A DNA stretch of 64,000 nt from the NCBI GenBank assembly GCA_032629725.1, contig JAFEVB010000002.1, positions 310,001-374,000 on the forward strand, written 5' to 3'. The DNA is from Gremmenia infestans. Its lineage: Eukaryota; Ascomycota; Leotiomycetes; Helotiales; Hamatocanthoscyphaceae. Numbering within the stretch: the first letter of the stretch is position 1; the number at the start of each line of letters is the position of its first letter. The notes beneath the pieces are model-generated. The model did no database searches and was not told the DNA's origin. It saw only the letters and a list, made by a program, of their open reading frames with translations. Positions 33,283 to 46,491 of this stretch are shown piece by piece. The translations under genes and the position numbers were made by a program.

Positions 33283-35499
33283 TTAATGTCGTGTACTCGG
33301 GAAGCCCGAGAACGCAACGGCGCTCAAGGTAATGCCAGCAGAAATCGCATTTGCTTCTCTTTTTTCCTGTTGTGATTCTTCTTTCTTTTCCATTTCCTTT
33401 TCTTTTTCGTTCTCGGGTGAATTTTCTTGTTGCTGCTGCTGCTGTTGTTGTTGCTCTTTCTTGTCGGATTCAACCTGATCGCCCATGCGATTGATCTCCT
33501 CTTCGACATCAGCGAGCAGCGCATACACATCACTATCCGCATAAATCCGAATACTCTCCACATCACCCCTCCTTCTCGAACAGATGCTCTCCGGACTGCT
33601 CATAATAGCCTCCTCCGCGGACCTCTCTGGACTATGCGTCTTCACCGGACTCCTGGGCGGGGTATTCTCTCCATTCGCAACAACAGCACTGACTTGAGTT
33701 TCCGCTTGTTGTTGTTGTTGTGGTTGCTCAGGTTGCATGATCAACGCAGCAGCTACGTGTTCCAGTAACTTCTGTCTGACTCGAGTCCGACGATTGTCGG
33801 CTTGCTCGAGCTTAGATACCCAGTCGTCGATACTAGTGTCGAGTTCCGAGAGCGCTTCTTCTTGCTTGAGCATGCTTTCGTGCGAGAAGCGTGCGACGCG
33901 CGGCGAGCGCAGGTAGGTGCAAATTCTGTCGTGGAGATTGCGGCGGCCTGAGCGTAGGGAGCGGTGCGTCTTGCGGAGGTATTCGCAGCGTTCATCGAGG
34001 CCGCGGAGTTCCTGATGTGTGTTAGTATAAGGATAGATAGGAAACGGATGGCTGAGCTTACTCTTGAGAGGGACTCGACATCCTTGGAGTTCAGGACCTC
34101 GAAGCGGGATGCTTGGCCCATTGCCTGTTTGCGGATGGTTTCGATTTCCGAGGTAGGGAGCGCGGATAGTACTTCGGTAGGGCGGTGGCCACTCGGGAGT
34201 AACTCAAATGCTTGTTGTTCTATGGAGGCGCTGCGCTTGCTCAATTTACGTTTGAGGGGGCTTCCGTCTTCTCGCTTCTTGGGCCGTCCTCGATCCATTA
34301 TCGATGCTTCTGATTCCCCTCTTCGGTGGCCCATTGTATAAGCTGATCGTTGAGTCGACTCTGACTGACCTCGAGAGTGACCCATGGGACTGGGCGCGAT
34401 GACAGGACCGGTCCATGGCTTCGGTGATGATCGCCCTTCTAAGGCTGAGCTTGTTGGCGTGGTGTTATCGTTACCTGTACTTGGCATGGTTGACAGCGGT
34501 GTGTTGGAAACGGATGTTGGAGCTGTAGAGAGACTCGTTGTTGAAGACATAGGTGTGAATGGAGAACTTCGGCCATGTGAGTACATCTCTTTCATCCGCG
34601 CGGATTTTGGTGGAACTTCAGGAGGGGTGCTTTCTGAACGAAGCCTGGTATTTGATATTTGCTTTATAAATCGTTGTTGTGGTTGAGGCGAAGACGTTGA
34701 TGGGATAATAAGAGGTGCTAGTGACCTGGGAGAGAGGGGTCGTGGTTTTGGCGAGGACGAATCAGCTCGGTTCCGCCGACCCTGAGTCTGTCCACTATCT
34801 GATATAGCCAATTCTGCATTCTCGTCCAATGCAGGTCCGGATATACACGACAGCATACTCTCTCCAAAAACATGTTGACGCCAGCTATTGCCAGGTGCAC
34901 TGATCGAACGTTCATGGAGTGGTGGCCGGCCAGGTATAGTGGCTGGTAAAGCTTGTCAGCACGAAAAACTTGTGATAATTAGGTACCTTTAAAGAGAACT
35001 CACGAGAATCCATGGCAACTTCTTGCACCGTCGTCATGGGCCCTAGCTCTGGAACAGACACTTTCCGTCGACGAATGAGACTCTGTTCTCCTTTTCCCTT
35101 CAACCTTAGAGCACTCCCAAGTATCGATCGGTCCTTCTCTACAGTTACGTTTTGCCCCGCTGATTGTGACGGTATCGATGTCTTGTCTGATTCCGGACTC
35201 TTTCGACCTTCCGGACTCCTTCGACCCGCTGCTGGCAATGTCTTGTCCTTCTGTGGGAATAACTGATATTTGCGAGGTTCAGATGGTTGATGCATCCTCC
35301 AGATGTACTTCTCCTTCTCATCTGAAGGTGTGATATCTTTAGGCTAAATATTTTTAGCAAGCTGTCGGCTGGGAAACCTTTTTAAGGTAGAGGAACATAC
35401 TGAATCATGAGATGGAGATGGTGACAACTCTCGGGCGATAAAATTATTCAATCCCAACCCGTTGCCGGTGTCGACCATAAAGTCCGCAATGTGAGCCAT
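33283..35499 (-). CDS. Uds1-domain protein (up-regulated during septation)
   Basis: Four exons (35499-35401, 35343-35004, 34942-34062, 34011-33283) with GT-AG introns give 682 residues. The first half is Ser/Pro-rich and likely disordered. Conserved Uds1-domain blocks start about residue 400: LLPSGHRPTEVL, GQASRFEVLNSKDVESLSR, ELRGLDERCEYLRKTHRSLR, RNLHDRICTYLRSPR, FSHESMLKQEEAL, WVSKLEQADNRRTRVRQKLLEHV. The tail is acidic, with a glutamine run (KEQ9-10) and a lysine/glutamate-rich stretch. Fission-yeast relatives rise during septation. A coiled-coil role at the septum or cortex is inferred. The start was chosen at ATG 35499, which splices in frame; no earlier ATG is in frame. Confidence 0.85.
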
Positions 35500-38115
35500 T
35501 GTAGTCAAGAATACCTGCTTGACGGACAACTCTAAATATAACAAATATAACAAGACGACAAAGTAAGACCAAGCTCAAGGAAAGTATTAGAAGAAGAATG
35601 AAGAGATCCACCGGGTACTTGGTATCTGACCTGAGATCTCAATCCACTGGACGAATGTTCAAGCTATAATGATGGACGGAGAGGATATACTTATGGAAGC
35701 TCATGGGAATTCAAGCACATGGACCAACCCCAGGATAGAGGAGGCGAACCATCAGCAACTAAGACCCCCCCTCGTTCACATAAGAAAAATATGCGGTAAG
35801 GATCACTAGTCACCAAGCTCCAACGATGGTGCCGGGTGCAGGAATCCTGGCAAGAAACATGAACGCTGTGGCGTCCGTCTCTCTGAGACACCACGAGGAG
35901 CGAGGAGGTTTGCCCAAAAATAGTTAGGCCAATATATTCTCACAACGGTCTGCATGCAGGCCTGTCCAGAATGAAACCGCTTAGGCCTGCCCTTGTCCAA
36001 GCCCCTCGGAGACCAGCTAAATCAAGCAGGGTATGAGTGCACCGTGCCCCGGATGGTAGGCTGGTTCAGTGGTACAGTCCCCAGGGGAAGCGGGGGGTTT
36101 GCTTTGCTCCTGCATGAGGAACTAGAGGGTGCATGACAGGACATGAGCCATTGAAAATTGCTGGCCCATGTCAGGCCTTCGTTCAGTGCCTATCACTGCT
36201 ATCACTACTGTAGACTTGTGCAAATTGACGAATAATACTGCAATTGATTTTTAGATACCCGCAAATTCCGTGGTCATTGGTATGAATGGCTAGGAAAAGT
36301 AGGAATCGTGAAAAGGTATTCATTTTGCACAGACGTTGATTTTGGGTTAAGCAATTTTGAGTGGAGTGGCTAACAGTAGTGTGCGGAGAAAGGGGCTGGG
36401 ATAGGTTGGCCTGCTTAGATGCCCCTCTTGGTTACAGATTTTTCTCGTATGAATAAGAAACAAAACAGATTATGTGATATATGTTATAAATATTATATAT
36501 AACATCATATAGCTCCATAGAATCGAAACTACAAACAAATTTCATCCCAAGTCTAAGTGCCGACTTTTGTAATATTCTCCCCAAACTGCCGATGCACTCT
36601 GATGCGTGATGTACAAGTACAACCGCTTGAAATTACTTGACAAAATCGATGCTCTTCCCCGTTTTCTCCAATACTGCCTTAGTAATTCTTTGTTGCATGA
36701 ATTCGGCCTGATCCTCTGATTTCTCGGTCCTCCCCATTCTCAGCATTGAGGCATTAATTTTGCTGACTCGCGCTCGGTGAGGTTCTATTACTAATAAGCT
36801 ATGAGCCGGGCAACGGTATATAAGTCTCATATTGGGGGTTATGGGTAGTCATTGCGTTCACAGTATGCTTAAATTCCTTAAATTCTTAAAAAGAGCCTTT
36901 GACGCTTAAGCAAGTCATACAGTACCAGGTAAATATGTACCCAAGTACAGAGTGCTGTAGTACCCTCCCCGTAGTAGGAGCGTTTCATTTCAACGTCGAC
37001 CGTAAAAACAAGCCTCAAAAGTTGCCCATCTCAAGAAAACAGCGCGCACTTCGCTTCTCTTTCCAGAACCAACCCCGTATGAATGGATTCAGAAGTGGAC
37101 GCTATCTACTCGTAGGTTTTGCAATCTACTTCGTAGATGTACTCCTCCTGCGAAATCTAGATGTCATCCACTTCTCAATCTACCGTACAGTACTCGGTAT
37201 ATACGGGCAGACAAGCCTTTTACAGATATTTTCCCGTGATAGTCTGTGCACAAAGCAGCTAGGCATCAAGTTGAGTAACCCGCGGGAGGAGTCTGTAACT
37301 GCGATGGTATCAAGATTGTTCCGCACTGCACAGTACAGTTCATCACGGCATAGTACACCTCAGTACAGGTAGCGGTACAGAAATCTATTCCTATTCTCGT
37401 ATCGATCCTCCGCTTTCAACATCACCACCTCTATGGCCAAGGACTATCCCGGGTACGAGTACTCCGCCGCCTGCTGCTCGTTCGTCCGGCTGCAAACGAT
37501 CTCCGAGATGCCATGCGGATGGATGGGCGCCTGTGGAGATCACAATCGCAGCGAGGATTCAAAACGAAACGCTGTGTCAAGTGGTTGCAACTGCGCTGCG
37601 CTCCCATCTCGAACGCACACCGAAAGCCTGGGGATTTTGCGGAGGCACGACCTGCACACTACAACGTATGCAATTGATGGTTTTGAGGCATATCCGACTC
37701 GGATAGCATCCTATTTCAGTGTCCCACGAGGCTCAGCGAGCTCAAGCTCCGGTCTGTCTTTCAGGATTTGAGAAGCAAACCCGAAATCCCCCTGGAAAAT
37801 TGTCGATGATCTTGGCCCGAAGCCAAACCAGCAAAACCCACAAGCAAAGGCCTGCTACTATACCCAGTGCTACTAAGGCTTGTTTCAAAGATTCAAGAAA
37901 CTATGAAGCTTGGTTTAAGTCTTCAGCACTTAATTAATGCTTAAGCATCAATGCCAAGGTTGAGGCAATGGGGAGACCAGCTGAAGAAAGCTTTTCGGTT
38001 CTTCGCAATAATTGCCGGCAACGTGGCGATAAGCAGTGCGGGGCAGATTATTTGGTGAGGGGCAACCTTTCTCAACTACTGTACAACCCTATCTTCTTTA
38101 TGCATTCGAGCCAAA

Positions 38116-38135
38116 ATCACATCACATCACATCAC
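38116..38135. repeat. (ATCAC)4 microsatellite
   Basis: Four perfect tandem copies of ATCAC. Confidence 0.9.
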
Positions 38136-40366
38136 AATACAAGGTTATAATGGTGCAAGTCGGGGTTTTGAAGTTCAAGATTGTCTCTGCCAAAGATGCA
38201 CCGGGGCGGGAGATTTCGTGCAGAGCCCTCTTTACAAGTCGAGTGGGTTCAAAGTTTCGATCTGCTCCGAGTTGCTGCATCGTACTCTACTTGGTACGGA
38301 GTATTTTGTACCTGTAGAAGTAGCTGCAAACAAAGAATAATCCGTCTTTCACTCCACCATCTTGCATACAAACTGATGTCCGGAAAACGTTGCTTGCAAG
38401 AGACACGTTTTGCGGCTTTCTACAGGTTGCGGTTTGCTGCACAGTTCATGCAGCTTTTGATCTGTGCGCACTGTTCCTCTTGCATAGCATAGCATCGCCA
38501 GTTCTTGGCTACTGTAATACTTTACCTACCATTTCCTATAATTTCATACCTTTCAGAAGAGTTGTATTTAGCCAGCTTTATCCATTTTCACTACTGCAGT
38601 AGTCTGCAGTAAGACAAAACCTCATCACTTCGAAATGAAATGCGCGCCATAGAGCCTGGATTGGGACATGTTCTTATGACATAGTGTCTCGTCTTGGACA
38701 GCATTGCAGGTTGCCCCTAGACCGAATAGGGTAGGAGATGTGAGCTTTACGGAAAACGGCGATGCCCCTTTTTCGAAATGTTAAAGAATGGCCATGCAAG
38801 AGACTCAACTCGACGGCTCTGTAGGCTTCAGAACTCTAGCGACCTTGATCTTTAGAATGGGAGCCTCTTCCTAACCCTCCAAACAGTATCCAAGAACCGG
38901 ACTTGAAGGAACAACGCGTTCTGTTCCTCTTCCCTAGCAGGAAATATCGAAACAAACCAAGGCATTCCTATCTCTGTATAAATGAAACGTTTATTGGACG
39001 AATTTTCAGTAGAAATACTCCAGGTACCGCAGATCGAGTTCTTTTTTCTATACCGAACTGCGCATTTCTATAGGTCTGTGGTCCGAAGTAGAATAACGAT
39101 CTGCTTACTGCAATGGAAACAACCCGAATTCTTCGTACATTACAACTCTTTGACCTTCACTTTGGTGGTCAATCTTTTCTCTTCTGAACATTTGTCAGAT
39201 AAGGTGATAGCGATGCACCATGCATCTTTGTTCAACAGGCACGCATGCATTGGTGCGCATCGTACGATTTCATAAATTGGGTCATTGTAGAATACTGTAC
39301 TGTAGCGACGGTCAGACCCATCCCCAAACACCCCTGATAGCTAACCCTATACCAGCTGCTCGATATAGCCTAGGGGTCATGTCTGACGTGCCTCCGGGCC
39401 GGAGCAGGGATCGTCCATTGGAGACGGCGGACTGGGGCGCCATGAGGCACTTGAAACTAAGAGCTTATCAACTGTTATCGTGATGACTTGGAACCTTCAG
39501 AATTGTCACATCCATCCAAGCCTCATAAATGCAATATTGACGCTTTATGACATTACTGCAGGTACGAAAAAAAAGCGCTGATGTGTGATAATTTACGCCT
39601 GAGTATCATGAGCTCAACTTCGTTCCTCGATCATAAAATCCTTTACGGGAGAGGAATTCTATGCACGGGTGCAAATACAAGAGAACCGTGCAACAAAACG
39701 CTCGAGCAACGGTACGGCACGATACGGAGTACGGAAGCTCTGCAACCGGATCAAGAAGAGATTATTCTGTCAAAGCTTCACAGGACGATCGACCAACTTG
39801 TACGAAGTAATAAAGAAAGGGGGATTCCAATCAAATATCCATGGCCCTCTCTCAGATTTCAGAGTTGCAACTTCGTAGAGGAGCCCAGGCAGGAGGCATG
39901 CAACATTTAATTATTTTTCCGGAAATGCGGTCCTGATCTCAGTCAGGCAGGACCTCTCCTCTTCATTTACTCTACCACGTTTTTCTATTCCTCGGAGAAT
40001 AATGACATAGGTACAGTAATTTACCTTATTTCGTTTCCCTCGGTTCGGTTTCGTCTTGAATGCATCGAGATCTAAATTCGTCCGATGTATGTTTGTCACT
40101 TGCTTCTTTCGGATATATCTCCTCGGGGGAAAAGCTCCATCTTCGAGGATATTTATTTTTTAATGGTAATGATCACTTGCGAAAAAATAGGAGGCTGGCC
40201 TGGGTTGGTGGGGACAAACAGACACACGATCCGGTGCCCGCAGAGAAACATGGCATACATGGTACTGTAGGCTTCGTGTACCTCGTGGTACGGGGTAATC
40301 AGCGGGGGAGGAACAAAATAGGTACCACACCATACCTTATAGGAGGATTCCACGGAGAACGGAGGA

Positions 40367-40386
40367 GGTACGGTACGGTACGGTAC
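40367..40386. repeat. (GGTAC)4 microsatellite
   Basis: Four perfect copies of GGTAC; because each unit ends in GTAC the run is also palindromic. Confidence 0.9.
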
Positions 40387-41453
40387 CATGATTTTTAAGG
40401 TACAGTAGAGATCCGGAAGTGATTGCAGCAAACTTGCGTCAGATACTCGTGTGCACCTGTGAAGCGATCCTTTCGCCTGGGAAATCCCCAATCCAGCCAC
40501 GTTTTAATTTAGTAAGAACAGGAATGCAATGTGTGGGCGGAAAGACAGAAACTGGAATAAAAGGGGTGCTGTGCGATTAATTGACGGACTGGATTGGCTT
40601 GAATGGGAAAAGGGGTGCGGTCTGGCGGCGGCGAAGATAGGTGTATCGAGTCGTCGAAACGAAACAGCCATCTTTGCTTTTGCTACAGCACACGGTACGT
40701 AGGATGAAGACACGAGGTGCGAAATAGAAGTTGTGGTCAGCAAAAGTCCTTCTTGTGTAACTTTCCACCCACACGGAAACGGGCCTTGCAGAGCTGATGC
40801 TACTGGATCATCATCGTATTTCTACGATTTGAGCCTCGAGACGGATGGTCTGGTGTATTTCGTCATAAAAAGCACGCTTCTAGAAGTGATGAGCAAGACT
40901 GAGGTTTGAGGCTGTCACTTCCTCCGTAAATTACTTCGTAAATTACTTCCCACTGTCATGGGAAGTGGCGGTTTCACCTGCTTCTAGAGATCTCCACAGG
41001 GGTAGATTAGTCCCTTTTCGAGCGAAAGTTGGAACGTTTCGATAAGTTTCTTCAGCCGAATCTTGGCAGGCGAGAGTCTGGAGTTGAAGTGGCTGAAGTC
41101 AGGGTTTGGATTTCTTTCTAGTTCGTCCGTATTGTACTTTTAATATTAAATTTACGACTAAGCCTTTACTATGAATTTTGTCAGGGGAAGCGTGGTGTTT
41201 AAGGAGTCTCGAAATCTGCAAGTCAGCTAGAGCTCGAGGAGGGAATCTATAAATGAAGTCACGTGGTGAGGGGTACTTTCCAAAAATAGTGGGTTGTCCG
41301 CGCGAGCTAGCTGCATACGGAAGCTCCCTTCTGAGACCTCTCAAAGTGCGGTCGGTACCGTAAATCAACAAGTATACGTCGTACACGATCCCTCCCGCGT
41401 CATCTATTTACAGCTTCTCTCATATCCGGCCCATCCAAAGTCGCAATTGGTAG

Positions 41454-43483
41454 ATGACTGTTCTGCTCACATTCGCCGGTGCAATTGTGTCAACCGCACG
41501 TCGAATTCCTTTTCAATTACGGTCCAGTTCCTTCTTTGCCCGGACCATAACTTCCCTCAACATGCCTCGTGATCCAAATACGTTGAGCAATTACAACGAC
41601 TGGAAGACGAAGCATACTATTGCTGACCTTGCCATTGACTTCAAGAAGCAACGGCTTACCGGTACTGTCACGCTGCAATTGGAATCTATTACAGATAAGC
41701 AGTCTCAGGAAATCATTCTTGACACCAGTTTCCTCGATGTGCAGAATGTCAGTCTCAATGGTGGCAAGAGCACGTGGGAGGTCAAGGATCGGTCTGAGCC
41801 ATATGGCAGCCCCCTCTCAGTTAAGGTACCCGGCAGAGCCACAAGGGGGTCTATTGTTTCACTGAACATTAGTCTCGCAACCACGGAGAAGTGCACTGCA
41901 CTTCAGTGGTTTGCTCCAGCCCAGACTTCCAACAAGAAATTCCCATACATGTTCTCTCAATGCCAGGCTATCCATAATCGTTCAATCTTTCCCTGCCAGG
42001 ATACGCCAGATGTCAAGAGCACGTATGATTTCAAGATCCGCTCTCCTCTCCCAGTTATAGCAAGTGGTCTTCCAACTGGAGCAGCCAAATTTGAACATGG
42101 AGAGAATGGAGAGTCTGGTACCTTGTTGTACTCTTTTCACCAAGAGATTCCGATGCCATCCTATCTTTTTGCTATAGCATCAGGTGACATAGCCACTGCT
42201 TCCATCGGCCCTCGTTCAGTGGTGTCCACTGGCCCGGAAGAGCTCTCAGACGCAAAGTGGGAATTTGAAGATGACACCGAGGAATTCATTCAAGTGGCTG
42301 AGAAATTGATCTTCCCATATGCTTGGACTCAATATAACATATTGGTTCTACCTCCCTCGTTCCCTTATGGGGGCATGGAGAACCCTGTGTTCACATTCGC
42401 GACCCCCACTGTGGTTAGTGGAGATAGAGAGAACATTGATGTTATCGCGCATGAGTTGAGTCATAGTTGGAGTGGTAACTTGGTGTCGAACGCCAGCTGG
42501 GAGCATTTTTGGTTGAACGAAGGCTGGACTACGTATCTAGAGCGACGAATTCAAGCTGCTGTTCATGGCGAGTCTCATCGAGATTTTTCGGCAATTATTG
42601 GATGGAAGGCTTTAGGTAAGTTTATAATGCCTTCAAAGATTGAATTTGAAGCTAATGATCTTTCAGAGGACTCTGTGAAGATTTTTGGGGAGGACCACGA
42701 GTTCACTAAGCTGGTGATTGATCTGAAAGGCAAAGATCCCGACGATGCTTTTAGCAGCATCCCATATGAAAAAGTAGGCTAACCTTTCTTGGTGCCAAGT
42801 ACCACATCTAATTTCTATAGGGCTTCCACTTCCTCTACTACCTCGAGAAACTTATTGGTAAATCATCCTGGGACCTGTTTATCCCCCACTACTTCCAAAC
42901 TTGGCTCAAGAAATCCCTCGACTCCTACGACTTCAAAGCCACGCTCCTCGACTTCTTCGCCTCCGACAAAGAAGCATCCAAAGCTCTGGAATCCGTAGAC
43001 TGGGATACCTGGTTCTACAAGCCCGGCATGCCGCCGAAGCCAGACTTTGACACCAGCATGGTCGACACGTGCTACGCCTTAGCAGATAAGTGGGAGTCCA
43101 AGGACTACACGCCAAGTAAGTCAGACATCGAAGGTCTGTCTGCAAATCAGATCGTCGTGTTCCTCGAGAAAGTTCAACTGTTCAAAGAGCCGCTCACACC
43201 AGCGCAATCGAAAGCCATGGGAAAAACCTACTCACTCACCAACACCCGCAACGTCGAGCTCAGCTCGCGATACCTAGGCATCGGCTTAACGGCTAAAGAC
43301 GACAGTGTGTATAAGCCTACGACAGAGCTGTTGGGCAAGGTGGGCAGGATGAAGTTTGTGAGACCTCTGTATCGGAAACTAGAGAAGGTGGATCGGAAGT
43401 TGGCGCTGGAGACGTTTGAAAAGAATAAGGATTTCTATCATCCGATTTGCAGGGGCTTGGTGGAGAAGGATTTGGGGTTATAG
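41454..43483 (+). CDS. Leukotriene A4 hydrolase-type aminopeptidase (M1 family)
   Basis: Three exons (41454-42615, 42667-42773, 42821-43483) give 643 residues. M1 zinc-peptidase marks are PYGGMEN (exopeptidase motif) and H333ELSH337 with E356 after 18 residues (HELSH...WLNEGWT). The C-terminal helical repeat LTA4H-C domain (LSANQIVVFLEKVQ, LSSRYLGIGL) is present. In yeast and human the protein is a leucine/arginine aminopeptidase with epoxide-hydrolase activity. Two in-frame starts exist. ATG 41454 adds a 36-residue arginine/serine-rich leader (TARRIPFQLRSSSFFARTI) that looks like a mitochondrial presequence, and ATG 41562 (MPRDPNTLSNY) gives the cytosolic form. The intron at 42616-42666 (51 nt) is read-through compatible but is removed to restore ALEDSVKIF. 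Confidence 0.93.
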
Positions 43484-44849
43484 AGCTGTTGAAGTCAAGC
43501 ATCCGTCTAGCGTTGCATGGTATTGACTTGGGCGAAACTCATGGAAGACATGAAAACAGAACCACCTGCCAAGGTATTGATGAGGCCAAATCGCGTAGTA
43601 CAGCACTACAAGGCCAGATACCAAAACACGCAGTCATGATTCGACAGCACAGCATCTTAACCTTTTCCGAGAATACCATTATATGATTGTGTATGTCATA
43701 TCCTCTAAAACCCCAATCCCCACCATACAGCAACCCCCCCCCGCGTGCTTGCCGGACTTGCTCGCAGGAGTGAAATCAATATTGTCTGATACAATCGACT
43801 CGGGCCAGGGAGTAGGACCCCATCTAGTCCCATATTTGATTCAACCTAATCCCCCGGAAGCTTGTTTCCTCTCTCCCCGCATGAACGTAAGCATGACTCA
43901 GGAATATTTCCCTGGAAACCTAACTATATCAATCAACCCCATGTCAATATATGGTTTAATCCCCGAGGTTTAATCTTCGTTCACTGATCAGGGTTTCCGC
44001 CTATGTTGGTTCCCCGCGAGCACGTCACTCAAACGGTGCTTAATATCTTGCATCTTGGGTTTCAGATTACCGACGAAAGCTTGATTTAGGACGACCTATT
44101 GTACCATGTTTACCATGTACATTTTACTTAGAGTTCACGGCTTATGCAAAACATGGGCGGCTGGTATGGTGCACAGTACATGTAGCTTGTTTCAATAAAG
44201 GAGGGGTAAGACCTGGCGGATCTGGATCCCGAGGGGTGGATTGGAAACGAAACTTAGATCTTGGTTGGATGGGTAAAACTATCTACATACTGTACCTAGG
44301 AATACTTCGATCTGGGGCATTCTAAGACGTTTTGTTTCTGAGCCGCTTTGGGGCATTTTTGGTATGATTTTCTTCGTTGATGAATTTTCAGCATGTAGTA
44401 ATATTTGAGGCGGGGAGACTAGAAGTTATTAGAAGTGGACGTAAATGCAGCGGGAATACATCATCGGGCTTTGGACCGATGACTCCCAAGGCTTCCATGA
44501 GCTGACGAACAAGACCAAGATGCTTCATATACTTGAAGGCCTTATATAAGTCTTTCTCTTTGATGTGCTCCATACAAATTCATGTAAGCTGTGAGCTGCA
44601 ACCTGCTGACAGTTCGGCGATAATGCCGAATCTCCGTGGGAAATAAGTGATTTAATTGGTGCAGATTCCTAACTCCGTCCCTAGTTGAGCGGCCGTTTTG
44701 ACCATGCAGCGTCAGCCTTGCATATACTGCAGCCTTAGAACTGTCAGCCCAACTACTGTACAAGTAAACACCTTTATAAACTCCTCTCCTCCCCTTCTCC
44801 TTGCTCACAGCCCTTACCATCCCAAGTCCAATCTCTTCACAGATTCAAA
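43484..44849. other. Intergenic region
   Basis: About 1.4 kb without a supportable gene. A minus-strand ORF of 61 codons at 44388-44573 has no recognisable family. The right end is the promoter of the NAD(P)-binding protein. Confidence 0.5.
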
Positions 44850-45701
44850 ATGCATCTAATCCTCACCGGCGCAACCGGACTCGTCGGCAGCGGCGTCTTA
44901 CACGCCATGCTCACAACCCCCACCGTCTCCAAAATCTCCATCCTCTCTCGCAGACCCGTCCCAATGGCAGACGGCCACGCCAAAGCACACGTTATAATCC
45001 ATAAAGACTACACGAGTTACCCAAGCGAGCTTATGCAGCAGTTGCGCGATGCGGATGGGTGTGTTTGGGCGCAGGGCATAAGTCAGAACAAGGTTGGGAA
45101 AGAGTTAGTTAGTCCTTGCACAACCTTGGCTGCCCTTTTTCTTCATACGGAACGGAGTATGCTTGCTTGAATGATTAGGAATCAATGACTGATCATGTAT
45201 CTTGAGAAACGCAACAGAGAATATGTAGAAATCACTCACACATACCCCCTCCTATTCGCACGCGCCCTCGCCGCCTCCACCGCCCCCAAGCCCGTAACCT
45301 TCATCTACGTATCCGGTGAAGGCGCCACCACCTCCCCTGGGCGCTTCACGCCCGTCTTCGGCGTAACCAAAGGCCGTACCGAAACCGACCTCCTCGCGCT
45401 TTCGAAAGAAGCCGGCTCGAACCTCAGAGCGATCAGTTTAAGGCCCGGCGGCGTGGATCCTACACATCATAAGGAGATCGCGGGGTTCTATCCGCAGAGA
45501 ACTGGGATTGAGGCGATTGGGGGGCTGATTCTGCCGGTTCTGAGGACGGTGTATTCCGCGATGGTTAGTCCGACGAGGGATTTGGGGAGGGTGTTGACGG
45601 AGTTGGCAATGGGGGATGGGGCGCCGCTGTCGGGGGAGGGTGTGGAGGGGGAGGGGAGGACGGTTACGAATGTTGGGATGAGGAGGTTGGCTGGGCTGTG
45701 A
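44850..45701 (+). CDS. NAD(P)-binding Rossmann protein (NmrA/YybR-like SDR)
   Basis: Two exons (44850-45103, 45218-45701; 114-bp GT-AG intron) give 245 residues. The start MHLILTGATGLVGSG is a clear NAD(P)-binding motif (TGxTGxxG), followed by ILSRRPVP, DGCVWAQGISQNK and VTFIYVSGEGATTS. The family includes small atypical SDRs such as HTATIP2/TIP30-like proteins and YwnB. The catalytic Tyr-Lys pair is not evident, so a binding or regulatory role is possible. It is GC-rich at the wobble position compared with neighbours. Confidence 0.83.
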
Positions 45702-46491
45702 AGGTTAGGGTAGGGTTAGATGATAATGGGTATAACAATAATGTAATCACCATATATTTGATGTAATCGCCGTCCTACCAAGTTGGTGGATAGTGGGGAA
45801 CCTGGCGTCTTGTATTTATGTCCTTGAGTCTCGATATCTGGCTAGCAACAGTGTTTCATACCTGCTCTGGGGGGTGCGTTGCGCGTTCCCTTTTGTGCGC
45901 CGTTATCTTTTCAAGTGCATCGTGTGAGAGGACTGCCTGCGGTGAAATTTGCACCAACCAAGGTTCAGCCTAATGTTGGAGGCTTCCTTGAGGCCAGCTT
46001 CTCCTTTCCATGTTTCGCCAACTTCCATCATGTTCATATTAAGGATTGCAGATGCGATCCTCCCGTCTGGTCTTTTCTATTTCGTACGTCTATTCGAAGA
46101 CATCCAGTTGTGATCTGGAGTTTCAGTCGTAATACTTTCCTCGGAGTTTTTGAAGCACGCTGTTCAGGGCTTTGCGTCAATCACATGCTACCAAACAATC
46201 ATTTGGTGAATAACTAACTTTTATGACTCTAGCATCCAAATTTGCGGCGATGATTTGAATGCTTGTGGGGCTTCTATCTCACAGAAACAGGACAATCATA
46301 ATCTTTATAAAAGGAATCATTCCTTGTCTACAAGACCTTCAAATCGTTTTCCCCAAAACCTTGGGACGCTTGACCTCAGTCTGACCGCTGGTGATAGAAA
46401 GTCATTCTTCCAAATAAGAGCAGTCTGCCTCGAAGATCCCCGTACCCGATCATCTGCAACATCATACCTGTTTTCCAAACTATTCGCCGGT
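45702..46491. other. Intergenic region
   Basis: 790 bp. A plus-strand open stretch at 46255-46491 precedes and merges with the first short exon of the DUF6604 gene but has no ATG-led protein of its own. Promoter of that gene presumably here. Confidence 0.45.

Larger units (their letters stand above)
35500..41453. other. Six-kilobase gene-poor block
   Basis: No gene can be supported on either strand in nearly 6 kb, in contrast with a gene every 2 kb elsewhere. Short ORFs have no family resemblance, splice partners or start context. The DNA is rich in GTAC, TACAGTA and TACGGAGTA words. It includes small microsatellites at 38116-38135 and 40367-40386. The block may hold the long promoters of its two flanking genes, noncoding RNA, or decayed transposons too worn to recognise. 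Confidence 0.6.

Noticed and set aside
36055..36120. tRNA-like A-box (TGGTTCAGTGG)
   Set aside because: No B-box (GGTTCGAATCC) or cloverleaf pairing follows within 80 bases.
36899..37372. Plus-strand ORF of 157 codons
   Set aside because: Starts at a non-ATG codon, has no family resemblance and lies in GTAC-rich noncoding DNA.
44388..44573. Minus-strand 61-codon ORF
   Set aside because: Too short with no recognised family or promoter context.
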